From contig NC_015673.1 of assembly GCF_000177535.2 (NCBI RefSeq), positions 682,001 to 746,000 of the forward strand: 64,000 nt of DNA, written 5' to 3'. Each line of letters starts with the position of its first letter. Position 1 is the stretch's first letter. Shown in pieces: positions 24,063-32,207 of the stretch. The notes under the pieces are model-generated. The model ran no database searches. It saw nothing but the letters and a program-made list of their open reading frames with translations, and was not told the origin of the DNA. The DNA is from Corynebacterium resistens DSM 45100 (GTDB lineage: Bacteria; Actinomycetota; Actinomycetes; Mycobacteriales; Mycobacteriaceae). Position numbers and translations under genes: made by a program.

Positions 24063-25376
24063 CTAAGCCGCGCCCGTCGCGGTCAGGTACACCAGCGCGA
24101 TATTGAGCGCGATAATGATCGTGCAGCAGATCACCGCGATGACCGTGAGGGCACGTGCGTTAGTCCACCGCCCCATAACGCTGCGCCGCGCAGTGAACAG
24201 CACCAGCGGGATCAGCGCGAATGGAATACCCAAGCTCAGCACAACTTGACTAACGATGAGCGCCCAAGTCGGCTCCGCACCGAATCCCAGCAGAACTAAT
24301 GCGGGCAGCAACGTGAGGAACCTGCGCCACAACACGGGGATACGGAACCGCAGCAGGTCCTTCATTACCATGTCACCCGCGTAGCAGCCCACGGAAGTGG
24401 AAGCTAACCCGGAAGCCAACAGCCCCAACCCGAACAGCGCACCCACCACAGGGCCAAGCGCATCGGTCACCGCGCGGTGTGCGCCTTCGATGGAATCGGT
24501 ACCCTCCACACCCTGCAGGGCTTCAGCTGCCAAGCACAACATCCCGATGTTCACACTGCCCGCCACGACCAGCGCAATAGCGACATCCCAGCGTGTTGCG
24601 GTGAGATGGCGGGCCGTGGCGGCGTCGGAATCTAAACGAAACTCCCGATCCCGCACCAGCCCAGAATGAAGGTAGATCGCGTGCGGCATGACGGTGGCGC
24701 CCAACATGGAGGCCGCCAGCACGACGGTTGGGGCGCCTTGGAAACGGGGGATGATGCCGGTGGCCATTTCGTGGATGCTCAGGCCGGTGAAGAACAGCCC
24801 GGCTAGGAACCCGAGGGTGATGACGGCGAGGAAGCCCATGATAACGAACTCGAAGCGCCGCTGGCTTGCGGGGCTTTGCAGGGCGAGCAGTGCCAGGGAA
24901 AACGCACCTACGATCACACCACCCAGTAACGGGGGAGTTCCGAACAGCAGGTACAGTGCGGTGGCGCCGCCGATCACCTCTGCGATATCGGTAGCGGCGG
25001 TGACGATTTCGGCCTGAGCCCAGTACAGTAACCGGCCAGCTCGGCGTTCGCGGGTGCCGGGCTGTGACTGCTCGCTATGTTCGCGCTTCCCGAGAGATTC
25101 CGCGACCAGCGAGGTCAAGCTCCGCCCCGTCACCAACCCGAGTTTCGCGGAGAGGTACTGCACCAGCATCGCCATGAGGTTCGCCAGCACCAACACCCAC
25201 AGCAGCAGGTAGCCGTACTCCGCCCCAGCCGAAAGATTGGCCGCCACATTGCCGGGGTCCACATACGCGATCGCAGCTACGAAAGCGGGGCCAAGCAGGG
25301 CGATTATCCGTGGGTGATCATCATTGCTGGCTTGTTGCACGCGCGCCTCACGCTGCTTTTTTGTACCGACGCCCAC
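24063..25376 (-). CDS. mntH: Nramp-family divalent metal transporter (Mn2+/Fe2+)
   Basis: 437 residues, about 11 helices. The two Nramp metal-site signatures are present: YVDPGNVAANLSAGAEYGY in helix 1 (Asp-Pro-Gly-Asn) and LGATVMPHAIYLHSGLV in helix 6 (Met-Pro-His). It should import Mn2+ or Fe2+ with protons across the cytoplasmic membrane. The GTG start at 25376 follows a strong AGGAGGAG site. Its first codons overlap a copy of the dispersed T-run motif, here on the opposite strand. An IS30 element starts 197 bp upstream, so the promoter must lie in that short gap. I saw no clear DtxR or MntR operator. Confidence 0.92.
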   Translation of the reverse strand: MGVGTKKQREARVQQASNDDHPRIIALLGPAFVAAIAYVDPGNVAANLSAGAEYGYLLLWVLVLANLMAMLVQYLSAKLGLVTGRSLTSLVAESLGKREHSEQSQPGTRERRAGRLLYWAQAEIVTAATDIAEVIGGATALYLLFGTPPLLGGVIVGAFSLALLALQSPASQRRFEFVIMGFLAVITLGFLAGLFFTGLSIHEMATGIIPRFQGAPTVVLAASMLGATVMPHAIYLHSGLVRDREFRLDSDAATARHLTATRWDVAIALVVAGSVNIGMLCLAAEALQGVEGTDSIEGAHRAVTDALGPVVGALFGLGLLASGLASTSVGCYAGDMVMKDLLRFRIPVLWRRFLTLLPALVLLGFGAEPTWALIVSQVVLSLGIPFALIPLVLFTARRSVMGRWTNARALTVIAVICCTIIIALNIALVYLTATGAA

Positions 25377-25377
25377 G
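25356..25377 (+). repeat. Dispersed T-run/GACGCC motif over the mntH start
   Basis: CTTTTTTGTACCGACGCCCA then CG, a variant with one extra C. It covers the first codons of mntH on the opposite strand. Confidence 0.4.
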
Positions 25378-25572
25378 GGCTCCTCCTATCTGCCTCCAGC
25401 AGGGACCAGTCCTCATGAGTTCAATGCGTAGAACTTTCATTGACGGTACGCCGGACTGAGTGATACTGCCAATTGAAAGAGAAGGGAGAGGTGGTAGAGA
25501 GCCCGGGGAAGTTGGTTGTGGGCAAAATGGGGCTGGGTATCAACACAGAAAATGGCGAGGGCGCAGAAGCTA

Positions 25573-27292
25573 CTTGAGTTCAGAGGGTCGTTGCAACACT
25601 TTCCCTTAGGAGGGTGTTGTTGTGTCTGGGGTTGTTGGCCCGTTTCATTCGTTGTCTGAGTCGGATCGTCGTGGCTTAGTTGCCTTGGTTGGCAGTGGGC
25701 GTAGTGTCCGTTCGGCGGCTGGTGAGCTTGGTTGTCATTACGGGCATGCTTTGAATTTTTGCCATGCCTTTGGATTGCCAGTCGTGTTTAAAGCCAAACG
25801 AGTTGATCGCCGCGGCAGCCAGGCTGTCCAGCTTGTAGAGCTAGTCCGAAGCGGACTGTCGGTACGCCAAGCTGCTAAAAGATGTGGGATGCATCTTACC
25901 GCTGCGTATGCCGTAGCTACGGAAGCTGGGTGCCATATCCGGTTAAGTCAGTATGCTCGGAAAGTCCGCCAGACGCAGTTAAGAGTGGAATACCTGCGCC
26001 TTCGGCTGGCGAGCCTGCCTGGTGGTGATGCTGGCACGGCAGTAGGAATTGATCGTCGACTGCGTTTAGATTTCGAAAAAGGACTCACCAAATCCCAGGG
26101 TCGACGAGAAGAGTTCATACCCGTCGGCGAAGACGCCAGCACGTATAACAGACTTATGAAAGCGCTGCGCCAACGCCATGATGTCATCGAATCCGGAAGG
26201 CTTGCCCCTCCCGCCTTACCTAGCGGGGTAGATCCGTATAAACGCATCAGCAATCGCTACATTTGCTTCGAAGAACGCGTCATCATCGCCGATCTTCTCC
26301 GCGAAGATGTGCCACTGCGTGAGATTGGGCGCCGTTTAGGGCGAAGTGCATCGTCAATTCAGCGTGAAGTACGCAGAAACCACAGTGCGGAAGGCCCGTA
26401 TCGTGCAGAAACAGCCCAGTTAAAGGCCTGTGCGCGGAGGTTGCGGCCGAAAATACCGAAACTACTAGCCAACAAAAGACTATGGGACTATGTATGCGCA
26501 CAATTGCGGGCACAATGGTCACCTGAGGAGATTTCTAATCGCCTGCCCATCGACTACCCCACTGATAAGGACATGCGCATTAGTCACGAAACGATTTATG
26601 ACGCCTTTTACCTGCAGGCCAAAGGAAGACTCAAAGACCTTGGCCTGGACTTGCCGACCGGTAGAAAGAAACGCAAGAAACGCCAAACCCGCTCCAGCAC
26701 ACCTGCCCAGCAACGCTTCGTCGACGACATGATCCTCATAGACGACCGGCCAGATGAGGTAAGTGAACGTATTTTGCCAGGCCACTGGGAAGGCGACCTC
26801 ATCCTCGGTAAAAACAACCAATCAGCGGTAATCACGCTAGTAGAACGCGTCAGCCGATTTGTTGTCCTTGGCCACTTACCGGGAAGGCATACCAGCAAAG
26901 AAGTATTCACAGCCCTGCACAAGGCAGTTACAGGAATCGATAAAGCTATCTGGTCATCAATTACCTGGGACCAAGGAAGCGAAATGGCTGGTCATAAAGC
27001 TTTTACCATGGCCACTGACATTCCCATCTACTTCTGCCATCCAGGATCACCATGGGAACGCGGCAGCAACGAAAACACCAACGGCAGGCTCAGAAGAAAC
27101 CTTCCCAAAAACAGCGACCTGTCCATCTACAGCGCCGAGGACCTAGAAATGATCGCCAACATTCACAACCACAAACCACGCAAAGCACTCAACTGGCGCA
27201 CCCCAGCCGAAGTCATGACCAACGCCCTCACACAAACCGGTAGCATCAAACCAAACTAACCATCATCGTTGCAACGACCCCTAGAATCCGCC
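25573..27292 (+). mobile_element. IS30-family insertion sequence, copy 1 (1,720 bp)
   Basis: The ends share the inverted sequence GGGTCGTTGCAAC (25585-25597 and, inverted, 27268-27280), with outer imperfect extensions. Comparing flanks with the second copy sets the limits at 25573 and 27292. A 3-bp target duplication CTA is seen at 25570-25572 and 27293-27295, as expected for this family. It contains a single transposase gene. Confidence 0.9.
25622..27259 (+). CDS. IS30-family transposase, copy 1
   Basis: 545 residues, GTG start preceded by TTAGGAGGG. Two helix-turn-helix regions lie in the N-terminal half (SVRQAAKRCGMHLTAAYAVA; LREIGRRLGRSASSIQREVR, the IS30 signature). The DDE catalytic domain has HWEGDLILGKNNQSAVITLV for the first Asp, SSITWDQGSEMAGHKAF for the second and SPWERGSNENTNGRLRRNLP for the Glu. 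The protein is longer than many IS30 transposases because of an N-terminal extension of about 200 residues. It is intact and should be active. The same protein is encoded at 58291-59928. Confidence 0.95.
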   Translation: MSGVVGPFHSLSESDRRGLVALVGSGRSVRSAAGELGCHYGHALNFCHAFGLPVVFKAKRVDRRGSQAVQLVELVRSGLSVRQAAKRCGMHLTAAYAVATEAGCHIRLSQYARKVRQTQLRVEYLRLRLASLPGGDAGTAVGIDRRLRLDFEKGLTKSQGRREEFIPVGEDASTYNRLMKALRQRHDVIESGRLAPPALPSGVDPYKRISNRYICFEERVIIADLLREDVPLREIGRRLGRSASSIQREVRRNHSAEGPYRAETAQLKACARRLRPKIPKLLANKRLWDYVCAQLRAQWSPEEISNRLPIDYPTDKDMRISHETIYDAFYLQAKGRLKDLGLDLPTGRKKRKKRQTRSSTPAQQRFVDDMILIDDRPDEVSERILPGHWEGDLILGKNNQSAVITLVERVSRFVVLGHLPGRHTSKEVFTALHKAVTGIDKAIWSSITWDQGSEMAGHKAFTMATDIPIYFCHPGSPWERGSNENTNGRLRRNLPKNSDLSIYSAEDLEMIANIHNHKPRKALNWRTPAEVMTNALTQTGSIKPN

Positions 27293-27311
27293 CTAGGTGC
27301 GGACACGAAAA

Positions 27312-27342
27312 AGTCCCCTTGAGAGCGGGTCTCAAGGGGACT
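27312..27342 (-). terminator. Terminator of the secreted-protein pair
   Basis: Perfect 13-bp arms AGTCCCCTTGAGA and TCTCAAGGGGACT with a 5-nt loop. On the minus strand it is followed by TTTTTCGTG. Confidence 0.85.
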
Positions 27343-27410
27343 AGGTGCGTTATTCCGCTATTTCAAATAGCAGCCATTACGCCGAAGAGCTGGAGTAGCT
27401 CATCCGAAAC

Positions 27411-27746
27411 TTAGCGGATGATGCCCTCGTGCTTCAGGTAGTTACCGATGCCGATAACAACGGAAGCGATGGTGCCGATAACGCCAGCAGCCAGGCCAGC
27501 CCACAGCATTGCGCCCCAAGCTGGGGAGTTCGGAGCCTTGTCGGAGCCGAAGATGCCGTCACCGTTCAGCTCGCCGTCAGCGCCGAGCCAGTCGCCGATA
27601 GCCTTGGAGCCGGTAGCGGTCTTTTCCTTGATGTCGCTGGTCTTGGCGTCCTTGGCAGGAGCCTCCTCAGCGCCAGCAACAGCGGTGCCAGCCAGAGCAA
27701 CGGAAGAAGCGGTGGCGATAGCCAGAGCAACCTTGCGGATGTTCAT
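27411..27746 (-). CDS. Small secreted protein with C-terminal membrane helix (paralogue A)
   Basis: 111 residues. A signal peptide (MNIRKVALAIATASSVALAG, then TAVAGA with likely cleavage after GAGA or AGA) precedes a polar stretch containing GDGIFGSDKAPNS and a glycine-rich hydrophobic C-terminal helix (GAMLWAGLAAGVIGTIASVV). It resembles its upstream neighbour at 27799-28161 in layout: signal peptide, GDxxFGSD, C-terminal helix. I do not recognise the family. A cell-surface or outer-membrane (mycomembrane) location is plausible. A strong terminator follows at 27312-27342. The gap of 52 bp suggests co-transcription. Confidence 0.75.
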   Translation of the reverse strand: MNIRKVALAIATASSVALAGTAVAGAEEAPAKDAKTSDIKEKTATGSKAIGDWLGADGELNGDGIFGSDKAPNSPAWGAMLWAGLAAGVIGTIASVVIGIGNYLKHEGIIR

Positions 27747-27798
27747 AGAAAGTTCCTTTTCCTATAGAAGTATGCGGTGAGATGAAAGTGGTCTTGGC

Positions 27799-28161
27799 TT
27801 AGCGAGCCAAGCCGTAGCGCAGGAAGTTGTATGCAGGGGCGACCAACAGGCCGAAGACGCTAGCAACAGCGGTAGCGATCAGCAGGCTGTCAGCAACCTT
27901 TGCCCACATTGGAAGGTCCTTGGCGATCTCTTTGTTGTTCTTCCAGCTGTCGGAGCCGAAGACGTCGCGGCCGTTAACAGGCTTGTTCCATTCCAGGCTG
28001 CCCTTGGCGTCCAGGCCCTGGCGGATGTGGTCCAGGGTTGAGCCGTTGGACAGCTGAACATCGCCATCAGGGTTGGTCTCGGCGGAAGCAACGGACATGC
28101 CGGAAACGGCAACGGTGGTAGCAGTGGCGATAGCCAGTGCTGCGGTGCGGAATTTGCGCAT
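27799..28161 (-). CDS. Small secreted protein with C-terminal membrane helix (paralogue B)
   Basis: 120 residues. The signal peptide MRKFRTAALAIATATTVAVS ends with a likely SVASA cleavage site. The mature part has a polar region with NGRDVFGSDSWKNNK and a C-terminal hydrophobic segment (SLLIATAVASVFGLLVAPAY). It shares the FGSD motif and architecture with the next gene, so the pair looks like a tandem duplication that has diverged. Ribosome site AAAGGTTTGAAAGC precedes the ATG at 28161. Function unknown; small abundant exported proteins of this size are common in corynebacteria. Confidence 0.75.
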   Translation of the reverse strand: MRKFRTAALAIATATTVAVSGMSVASAETNPDGDVQLSNGSTLDHIRQGLDAKGSLEWNKPVNGRDVFGSDSWKNNKEIAKDLPMWAKVADSLLIATAVASVFGLLVAPAYNFLRYGLAR

Positions 28162-28537
28162 CTGCTTTCAAACCTTTCACAGAGTGAGCGGAAGACGGAA
28201 TCAAATAGAGTCAAATCTTCTACGCGCATTCGGGTTTGAGATTCACTCGAACCGATCGGCATGTCTTTGACTCAACAACGAGCAGTCTACCCCACGTTCC
28301 AAGGAAATGCACAACCTCAATTCAGGATTATTTGATGAACACTTGGTGAACGTTGCTGCTGGGTGGCGTTTTGCTGACTGAATAATGGCTGAATACTTCA
28401 GATGAGGCGTGTGACCTGCCGGTACTGTCTTTTATTATTTTGTCGGCAAACGCATATGGTATCAAGGAAAATTGAGGGATAACAATGCACCGTGATTATT
28501 CCGTGATTGATCGGCGACGTGTGCCAAGATAGTTCCC
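28162..28537. other. Divergent intergenic region
   Basis: AT-richer than its surroundings. It must hold promoters for the secreted-protein pair and for the ABC transporter. I see no gene and no clear promoter pair. Confidence 0.4.
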
Positions 28538-29368
28538 ATGAATTCGACGGAGAGCCACAACGCTGCAGAATATTTTTACGGTGAGAAACCTGCCGAACCG
28601 GTAGTGAGATCCGATGCATCGCAGCCGGCACTCAGGGTGTGTCGCCTAGCTTTTAGTGCAGGTAGCGGCGCATCTAGGACTCGCATCCTGCGTGGCATCG
28701 ATGCAGAGTTCCCGAGCCATCAGTGGACCTCTATCATGGGCCCGTCGGGCTCCGGTAAAACGACTTTGTTGCATTGCCTATCGGGCCTTGCTGTCCCTAG
28801 TGGGGGAACAGTTCAGCTCTCGGCGACTGATGGATCCACCATTGACATCAGCGCATTGAGTGAAGGTGCCCGTGCCAAGCTTCGCACCACTGACATCTCA
28901 ATTGTCTTCCAAGATTTCAACCTTGTTCCGGTTCTGAACGTCGAAGATAATATTCGCCTGCCCCGTCGCCTTGCCGGCTCGCGTGGTCGCCGGCGGTCAG
29001 AAAAAGCTCCTGAAAGGGGGAGCCAATCGGAAGTAAGTGATGCCGAACTCTTCAGTCTTATTACAACAACCCTCGGTATCGAAGGCCTCCTCAAGCGCCT
29101 TCCCAGCCAACTCTCCGGGGGGCAGCGCCAGCGCGTCGCTATCGCCCGCAGCCTGTTCACGCGCCCAGCGGTGATCCTTGCCGACGAACCGACCGGCAGC
29201 CTCGATTCGGAAACTGGCCAGGCGGTATTGGAGCTTTTCAGGCGCGTTGTCGATGAATTCAACCAGACGCTCATCATGGTCACCCACGATGAACATGCCG
29301 CTCAGCACGGCGATTCCATCGTGCGTATGAAGGACGGCCGCATTGTGGATATCCAGGTGGTGCGTTAA
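28538..29368 (+). CDS. ABC transporter ATPase, MacB/LolD type
   Basis: 276 residues. Walker A is IMGPSGSGKTTLLHCLSGLA (near residue 70), the Q-loop FQDFNLVPVLNVEDNIRLP, the signature LSGGQRQRVAIARSL, Walker B VILADEPTGSLD and the switch histidine in VTHDEHAA. LFxRPAVILADEPTGSLDSETG and the small size are typical of ATPases paired with FtsX-like permeases that act on envelope substrates (lipoprotein handling, peptide or drug extrusion). The permease gene begins 3 bp after the stop. An internal basic insert (RGRRRSEKAPERG) between Q-loop and signature is unusual. The substrate is unknown. Confidence 0.9.
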   Translation: MNSTESHNAAEYFYGEKPAEPVVRSDASQPALRVCRLAFSAGSGASRTRILRGIDAEFPSHQWTSIMGPSGSGKTTLLHCLSGLAVPSGGTVQLSATDGSTIDISALSEGARAKLRTTDISIVFQDFNLVPVLNVEDNIRLPRRLAGSRGRRRSEKAPERGSQSEVSDAELFSLITTTLGIEGLLKRLPSQLSGGQRQRVAIARSLFTRPAVILADEPTGSLDSETGQAVLELFRRVVDEFNQTLIMVTHDEHAAQHGDSIVRMKDGRIVDIQVVR

Positions 29369-29371
29369 ACA

Positions 29372-32068
29372 GTGATTCGCCTCGCCCTCGCGCAGCTTCG
29401 CCGCCGCCCGCTGCGCTACATTTCCCTCTTCTTCTCCATTGCCATTGCGGTCAGCCTGACGGTCGCGACCGCCGCGATCTCCCAGTCTCTCCGCGATTCG
29501 GTGCACTCTCTGTACACTGCACCCTATGAATCCGCAGATGTGGTCGCGGGGTTGCATAATGCCACACCGGATCAAGCCCGGCGCCTCCAAGCCGAAGCGA
29601 AAAGGCTCGGGGCGACCAATACTGCCCTCGACCAGCAGGTCGTCGGAACAAAGAAATCGGGTAGTGCACAGCTTTACCAACCCGTCCGCGTGGAGGCGAT
29701 CTCATCCGGCCCGCTGATGTGGCAGAACATCATCGACGGCCGCGCCCCCGAACGCCCTGGCGAAGTGCTCCTGTCTGCCCCGGACGATGATTCCACTCAA
29801 TCCAACCCGGATCGCACCAAAGCCAACATTGGCGAGACGATCATGCTGAACCTGCCGACCCGTGGTAGCAAAGCAGATGTCCCGGTGAAGGTCGTCGGCC
29901 ACACACAGCCCAGCGCCACTGAGAAACTCATCGGCACCGAGTCCCTCTATGCGTTCCCCAGCGACGTCGCCACCTGGGCCGGCCCAGCCCCGAACGACAA
30001 CAAGCCGGTCGTGAACGGTGAACTGCGCATCGCCCTCCCGAATGGGGCGAATGCCTCCGAGTTTGCCCAGAAACTTCAGCAGCGCGCGGGTAACTCCATC
30101 CAGGTCGCTACTGCCGATTCTCGCGCCCAAACCCTCGCCGATCAGTACTTCGGCAAGCGCGATCACTACTTTGTCCTCCTAGATGCGTTTGTCGCCGTTG
30201 TCGCCATCGTCGCGGCACTGGTGATCTTCAGCTCCTACCAAGTCCTTGCCGCCCAACGCCGCCGCGAGTTCGCCCTCATCCGTTCCATCGGCGGGCGCAC
30301 GGGCCAGCTGGTTTCCTCGGTCATCGTGGAAGCCGCGGTGCTTGCTGCAATTGCTGGGGTTCTGGCTGCACCTTTTGGGCTGTGGTTGGCTTCCTTTGCA
30401 GGTCGCCACGCTTCGGTGGTGGGGGTACGGGTTCCTTTGTCCGACGCCACGCTCTCCCCACTCGCAACCTTTGCCGTGGCTCTCGTGGGCGTCGGGCTAG
30501 CAGTCCTTGCGGCGGTGCCGGCGGCATGGATGGCAGCGCGACGACCAGTGGTGGAGAGCCTTTCGACCTCCGAAAGCGGTGAATCATCCAGGGTTGGCCT
30601 TATCCTCACGGCACTTGTTGGGGTAGCGATCGCGGTCTCGGGGTTGTGGCTGGGGCAACGAATGTTGAATGCGGCCGCGGATGGCGCGGTATCCGCGAAG
30701 CGCGTAGCGCTAGCTGTCACAGCTGGAGGGTTGGTTGTCCTCGGTGCCATGCTGCTTTTTGCGGTGATCTGGCCGCTGGTTTTGGGGTTGCTTGGGCGCG
30801 TGGTGAAGTTGCCAGTGCTGCAGCTGGCGCTCAGTTATGCCGGGCGACAGCGATTGCGCTCCGGAGCGCTCGTGGCGATCGTCTTTGCCGGTTCTGCTTT
30901 AGTGGGTGCTGTGGTAACCGGGCAGGATAAGGTGGCCGGTCGCTTGGAGGAAAAGGCTGCTTCGAAGGCGCTGGCGGATGTGGCGATCAGCAGCGTGGAC
31001 GGGCCTATTCCAGAGGGGCTGGTAGAAAAGCTTCGGCGGACCCCGGGAGTAACTAATGTGGCCGAGCCCCAGACGGTGAGAATTGAAGGATCACAGCCGG
31101 CGCGAGACGGCGGGGCTACCCAGAACGCGCCCGGTGAGAATGTACTTAGTGGCAGCGAAACCGCGTACACGCTGAGTGCGGAGGATGCACGTACGGTGTT
31201 GCGCGACGAAACTCAGGGAGCACAGCCCGGAGAGTTGGTTCTTGGCCGCTATTCACCGTGGCGGGAGGAATTGAAGACGGGGGACAAGATCAGAATCTTC
31301 GTCGGCGGGCAACCAGTGCAGGTCAAGGTGAGACTGTCCGACAGCCAGTTCACATTGTTAGACCAGGATTTGGCGCAGAAGGCGCGTCAAGCAGCTAAGG
31401 ATGCGAAGCTTCGGGAGGCTGGGCTGGATCCAGCAAATTCGGAAGCAGTCCAGGCGTTTGAACAACGTACCGGCAAGACGGTTCCAGACTTTCCTGTGAC
31501 CATGATCTTGGCCATGCTTGGGGGAGGGGAGAAACCTTCTGCAAGTGAATCCCGGAAACCTAATCCACGGGACGGTGCACCTCAGACACCAGGTAATCCA
31601 AACGATGCAGCACGGCAACCAGACCACCCAACCGATGCAGCACGGCAACCAGGCCACCCAAACGATGCAACCCAACAACCAAACCTTCCGGACGTCGCAG
31701 CCCAGGAAGCGGCCGTAAAACGTGTACGCCAAACCGTCGATGCTTTCCCCCAAAAGTTGGTCCTGAAGGACGGTGTTGCTTATCGCAAGGCCGGCACTGA
31801 GTCTGTGAACCGAGTGCTCACCGTATCGAAACTGATGATCCTCGCTTCGGTGCTGATCACCCTGTTGGGTGTGCTGAACGTGCTGTTATTGACTCTCACG
31901 GAACGCCGTCGGGATCGGGAACTACTGCGTTCCGTTGGTCTCGGCCCAGCCCGAGGAACCCTATCTCTTGCGCTCGAGGTTCTCCTGCTAGCAGGCGCAG
32001 CTGCACTGTTGGGGTGGTGGCTTGGCTCGGTGGAGGGATTAATGGTTGCGGGGTTTGTTTTAGCATGA
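29372..32068 (+). CDS. FtsX-like ABC permease, apparently truncated at the C terminus
   Basis: 898 residues, GTG start, directly after the ATPase gene. It has an N-terminal helix (RPLRYISLFFSIAIAVSLTV), a first extracytoplasmic domain, a first FtsX block of helices at ~270-400, further helices to ~510, a second soluble domain and a second FtsX block starting LMILASVLITLLGVLNVLLL. FtsX blocks normally end with helices followed by a basic tail. Here the protein stops at GLMVAGFVLA after only two helices of the second block, so about 40-80 residues seem missing. The stop lies 139 bp before the polysaccharide cluster, suggesting the cluster's boundary cut the gene. A tandem repeat is at 31598-31687. 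Confidence 0.8.
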   Translation: MIRLALAQLRRRPLRYISLFFSIAIAVSLTVATAAISQSLRDSVHSLYTAPYESADVVAGLHNATPDQARRLQAEAKRLGATNTALDQQVVGTKKSGSAQLYQPVRVEAISSGPLMWQNIIDGRAPERPGEVLLSAPDDDSTQSNPDRTKANIGETIMLNLPTRGSKADVPVKVVGHTQPSATEKLIGTESLYAFPSDVATWAGPAPNDNKPVVNGELRIALPNGANASEFAQKLQQRAGNSIQVATADSRAQTLADQYFGKRDHYFVLLDAFVAVVAIVAALVIFSSYQVLAAQRRREFALIRSIGGRTGQLVSSVIVEAAVLAAIAGVLAAPFGLWLASFAGRHASVVGVRVPLSDATLSPLATFAVALVGVGLAVLAAVPAAWMAARRPVVESLSTSESGESSRVGLILTALVGVAIAVSGLWLGQRMLNAAADGAVSAKRVALAVTAGGLVVLGAMLLFAVIWPLVLGLLGRVVKLPVLQLALSYAGRQRLRSGALVAIVFAGSALVGAVVTGQDKVAGRLEEKAASKALADVAISSVDGPIPEGLVEKLRRTPGVTNVAEPQTVRIEGSQPARDGGATQNAPGENVLSGSETAYTLSAEDARTVLRDETQGAQPGELVLGRYSPWREELKTGDKIRIFVGGQPVQVKVRLSDSQFTLLDQDLAQKARQAAKDAKLREAGLDPANSEAVQAFEQRTGKTVPDFPVTMILAMLGGGEKPSASESRKPNPRDGAPQTPGNPNDAARQPDHPTDAARQPGHPNDATQQPNLPDVAAQEAAVKRVRQTVDAFPQKLVLKDGVAYRKAGTESVNRVLTVSKLMILASVLITLLGVLNVLLLTLTERRRDRELLRSVGLGPARGTLSLALEVLLLAGAAALLGWWLGSVEGLMVAGFVLA
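30434..30452 (+). repeat. Dispersed T-run/GACGCCAC motif, copy in the permease gene
   Basis: CCTTTGTCCGACGCCACGC in frame as VPLSDATLS. It is the last copy seen before the polysaccharide cluster. Confidence 0.4.
31598..31687 (+). repeat. Three 30-bp tandem units in the permease gene
   Basis: Units at 31598, 31628 and 31658 encode PNDAARQPDH, PTDAARQPGH and PNDATQQPNL. They lie in a proline/glutamine-rich linker of the second extracytoplasmic domain. Confidence 0.75.
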
Positions 32069-32207
32069 GCAAGCACCCCCTATTGATTCAGAGTATCCAA
32101 GCAAAAGGAGCTTAAGCTCGTAGAACGTGATAAACAATATGGAAAGCTTAAAGTCCGACCGATCTGCTTTTATCTAGAACCCCGGGATTTCCTCTAAAAC
32201 AGCGAGC

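Noticed and set aside
23691..24299. 202-codon frame over the repeat-rich intergenic region
   Set aside because: Its protein is proline/serine repeat-like and it runs into mntH on the other strand.
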